Source of the DNA: JAWLGW01 sp964569055
Lineage (GTDB): Bacteria; Planctomycetota; J058
Reading direction: 5' to 3'
NCBI GenBank assembly: GCA_964569055.1
Contig: CAZMSZ010000204.1
Span: 1-13,085, forward strand
DNA: 13,085 nucleotides
The translations under genes were made by a program, and so were the position numbers. This document shows positions 12,944 to 13,085 of the stretch, in pieces. The notes under the pieces are model-generated. The model searched no databases, was not told the DNA's origin, and worked only from the letters and a program-made list of their open reading frames with translations. Every line of letters starts with the position of its first letter. The first letter of the stretch is position 1.

Positions 12944-13085
12944 CGCCTCCCCCGAGCGGGCGCCCCCTGGCTGTGGCCCTGCCCCCGCCGTTCGTGGCAA
13001 AGTGGCCCCGGGCGAACCGAATGCACCAAGCGACTGGACCGTCGAGCTGCTGCCTCGCGCTGCGGCTCGGTGCGTGCGGCCGCGG
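12944..13085. other. right-hand end, no supported gene
   Basis: This stretch lies upstream of the zinc-ribbon gene. A + strand ATG at 13021 opens a frame that runs to the window end, but only about 21 codons are visible and no ribosome-binding site precedes it, so it cannot be called. Nothing else is seen. Confidence 0.5.

Noticed and set aside
12896..13000. 35-residue N-terminal extension of the zinc-ribbon protein
   Set aside because: It would cover the candidate promoter and the strong ribosome-binding site that points to ATG 12895, and it is low-complexity.
1..13085. CRISPR array, tRNA, rRNA, insertion sequence or phage genes
   Set aside because: No regularly spaced repeats, no cloverleaf-like or rRNA-like sequence recognised, and no transposase, integrase or structural phage protein in any credible frame.

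Overview
The window comes from a very GC-rich bacterial chromosome (roughly 70% or more by eye, with third codon positions almost always G or C). A Ser/Thr kinase fused to an FHA domain, TPR-bearing membrane proteins, several secreted proteins of unknown function and a zinc-ribbon/coiled-coil membrane protein all suggest Planctomycetota. Myxococcota or another GC-rich lineage with many Ser/Thr kinases is possible. A run of exactly 100 Ns (8772-8871) marks this as a draft scaffold, probably a metagenome-assembled genome, so gene order across that point is only inferred.

Layout. Positions 1-624 hold no convincing gene, but contain a homopyrimidine microsatellite, a strong hairpin, diverged copies of a TTGGCG-rich module and a hexamer array. 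On the + strand follow a lipoprotein that looks like a metallophosphoesterase stripped of its metal ligands (625-1398), phosphoglycerate mutase gpmI (1462-3012) and, overlapping it by ATGA, an FHA / four-cysteine / Ser-Thr kinase (3009-4340). The rest is on the - strand and is read from right to left: a zinc-ribbon / TM / coiled-coil / multi-CxxC protein (12895-11360); two secreted proteins of unknown function 14 bp apart (11251-10304 and 10289-8883); the gap; then an operon of a rhomboid-like protein lacking catalytic residues and carrying a TPR tail (from the gap to 7395), a histidine kinase with a TPR-like extracytoplasmic sensor (7386-5146) and an OmpR/PhoB-type response regulator (5075-4356). 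The regulator and the + strand kinase converge with 15 bp between their stop codons.

How the genes may work together. The last three - strand genes form a signalling unit in which the pseudo-rhomboid and the sensor kinase could meet through TPR helices outside the membrane. The + strand pair couples translation of a glycolytic enzyme to a Ser/Thr kinase. Start signals also differ by strand. The lipoprotein and gpmI lack a Shine-Dalgarno sequence and instead have a TAnnnT hexamer exactly 6 nt before ATG, the arrangement of leaderless genes elsewhere. Most - strand genes have clear GGAGG-type sites.

No RNA gene, CRISPR array, insertion sequence or phage gene was seen. I do not see a complete, clearly new defence or mobile system. 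The best candidates for novelty are the pseudo-rhomboid/TPR sensor operon, the decayed phosphoesterase lipoprotein and the zinc-ribbon/multi-CxxC membrane protein.
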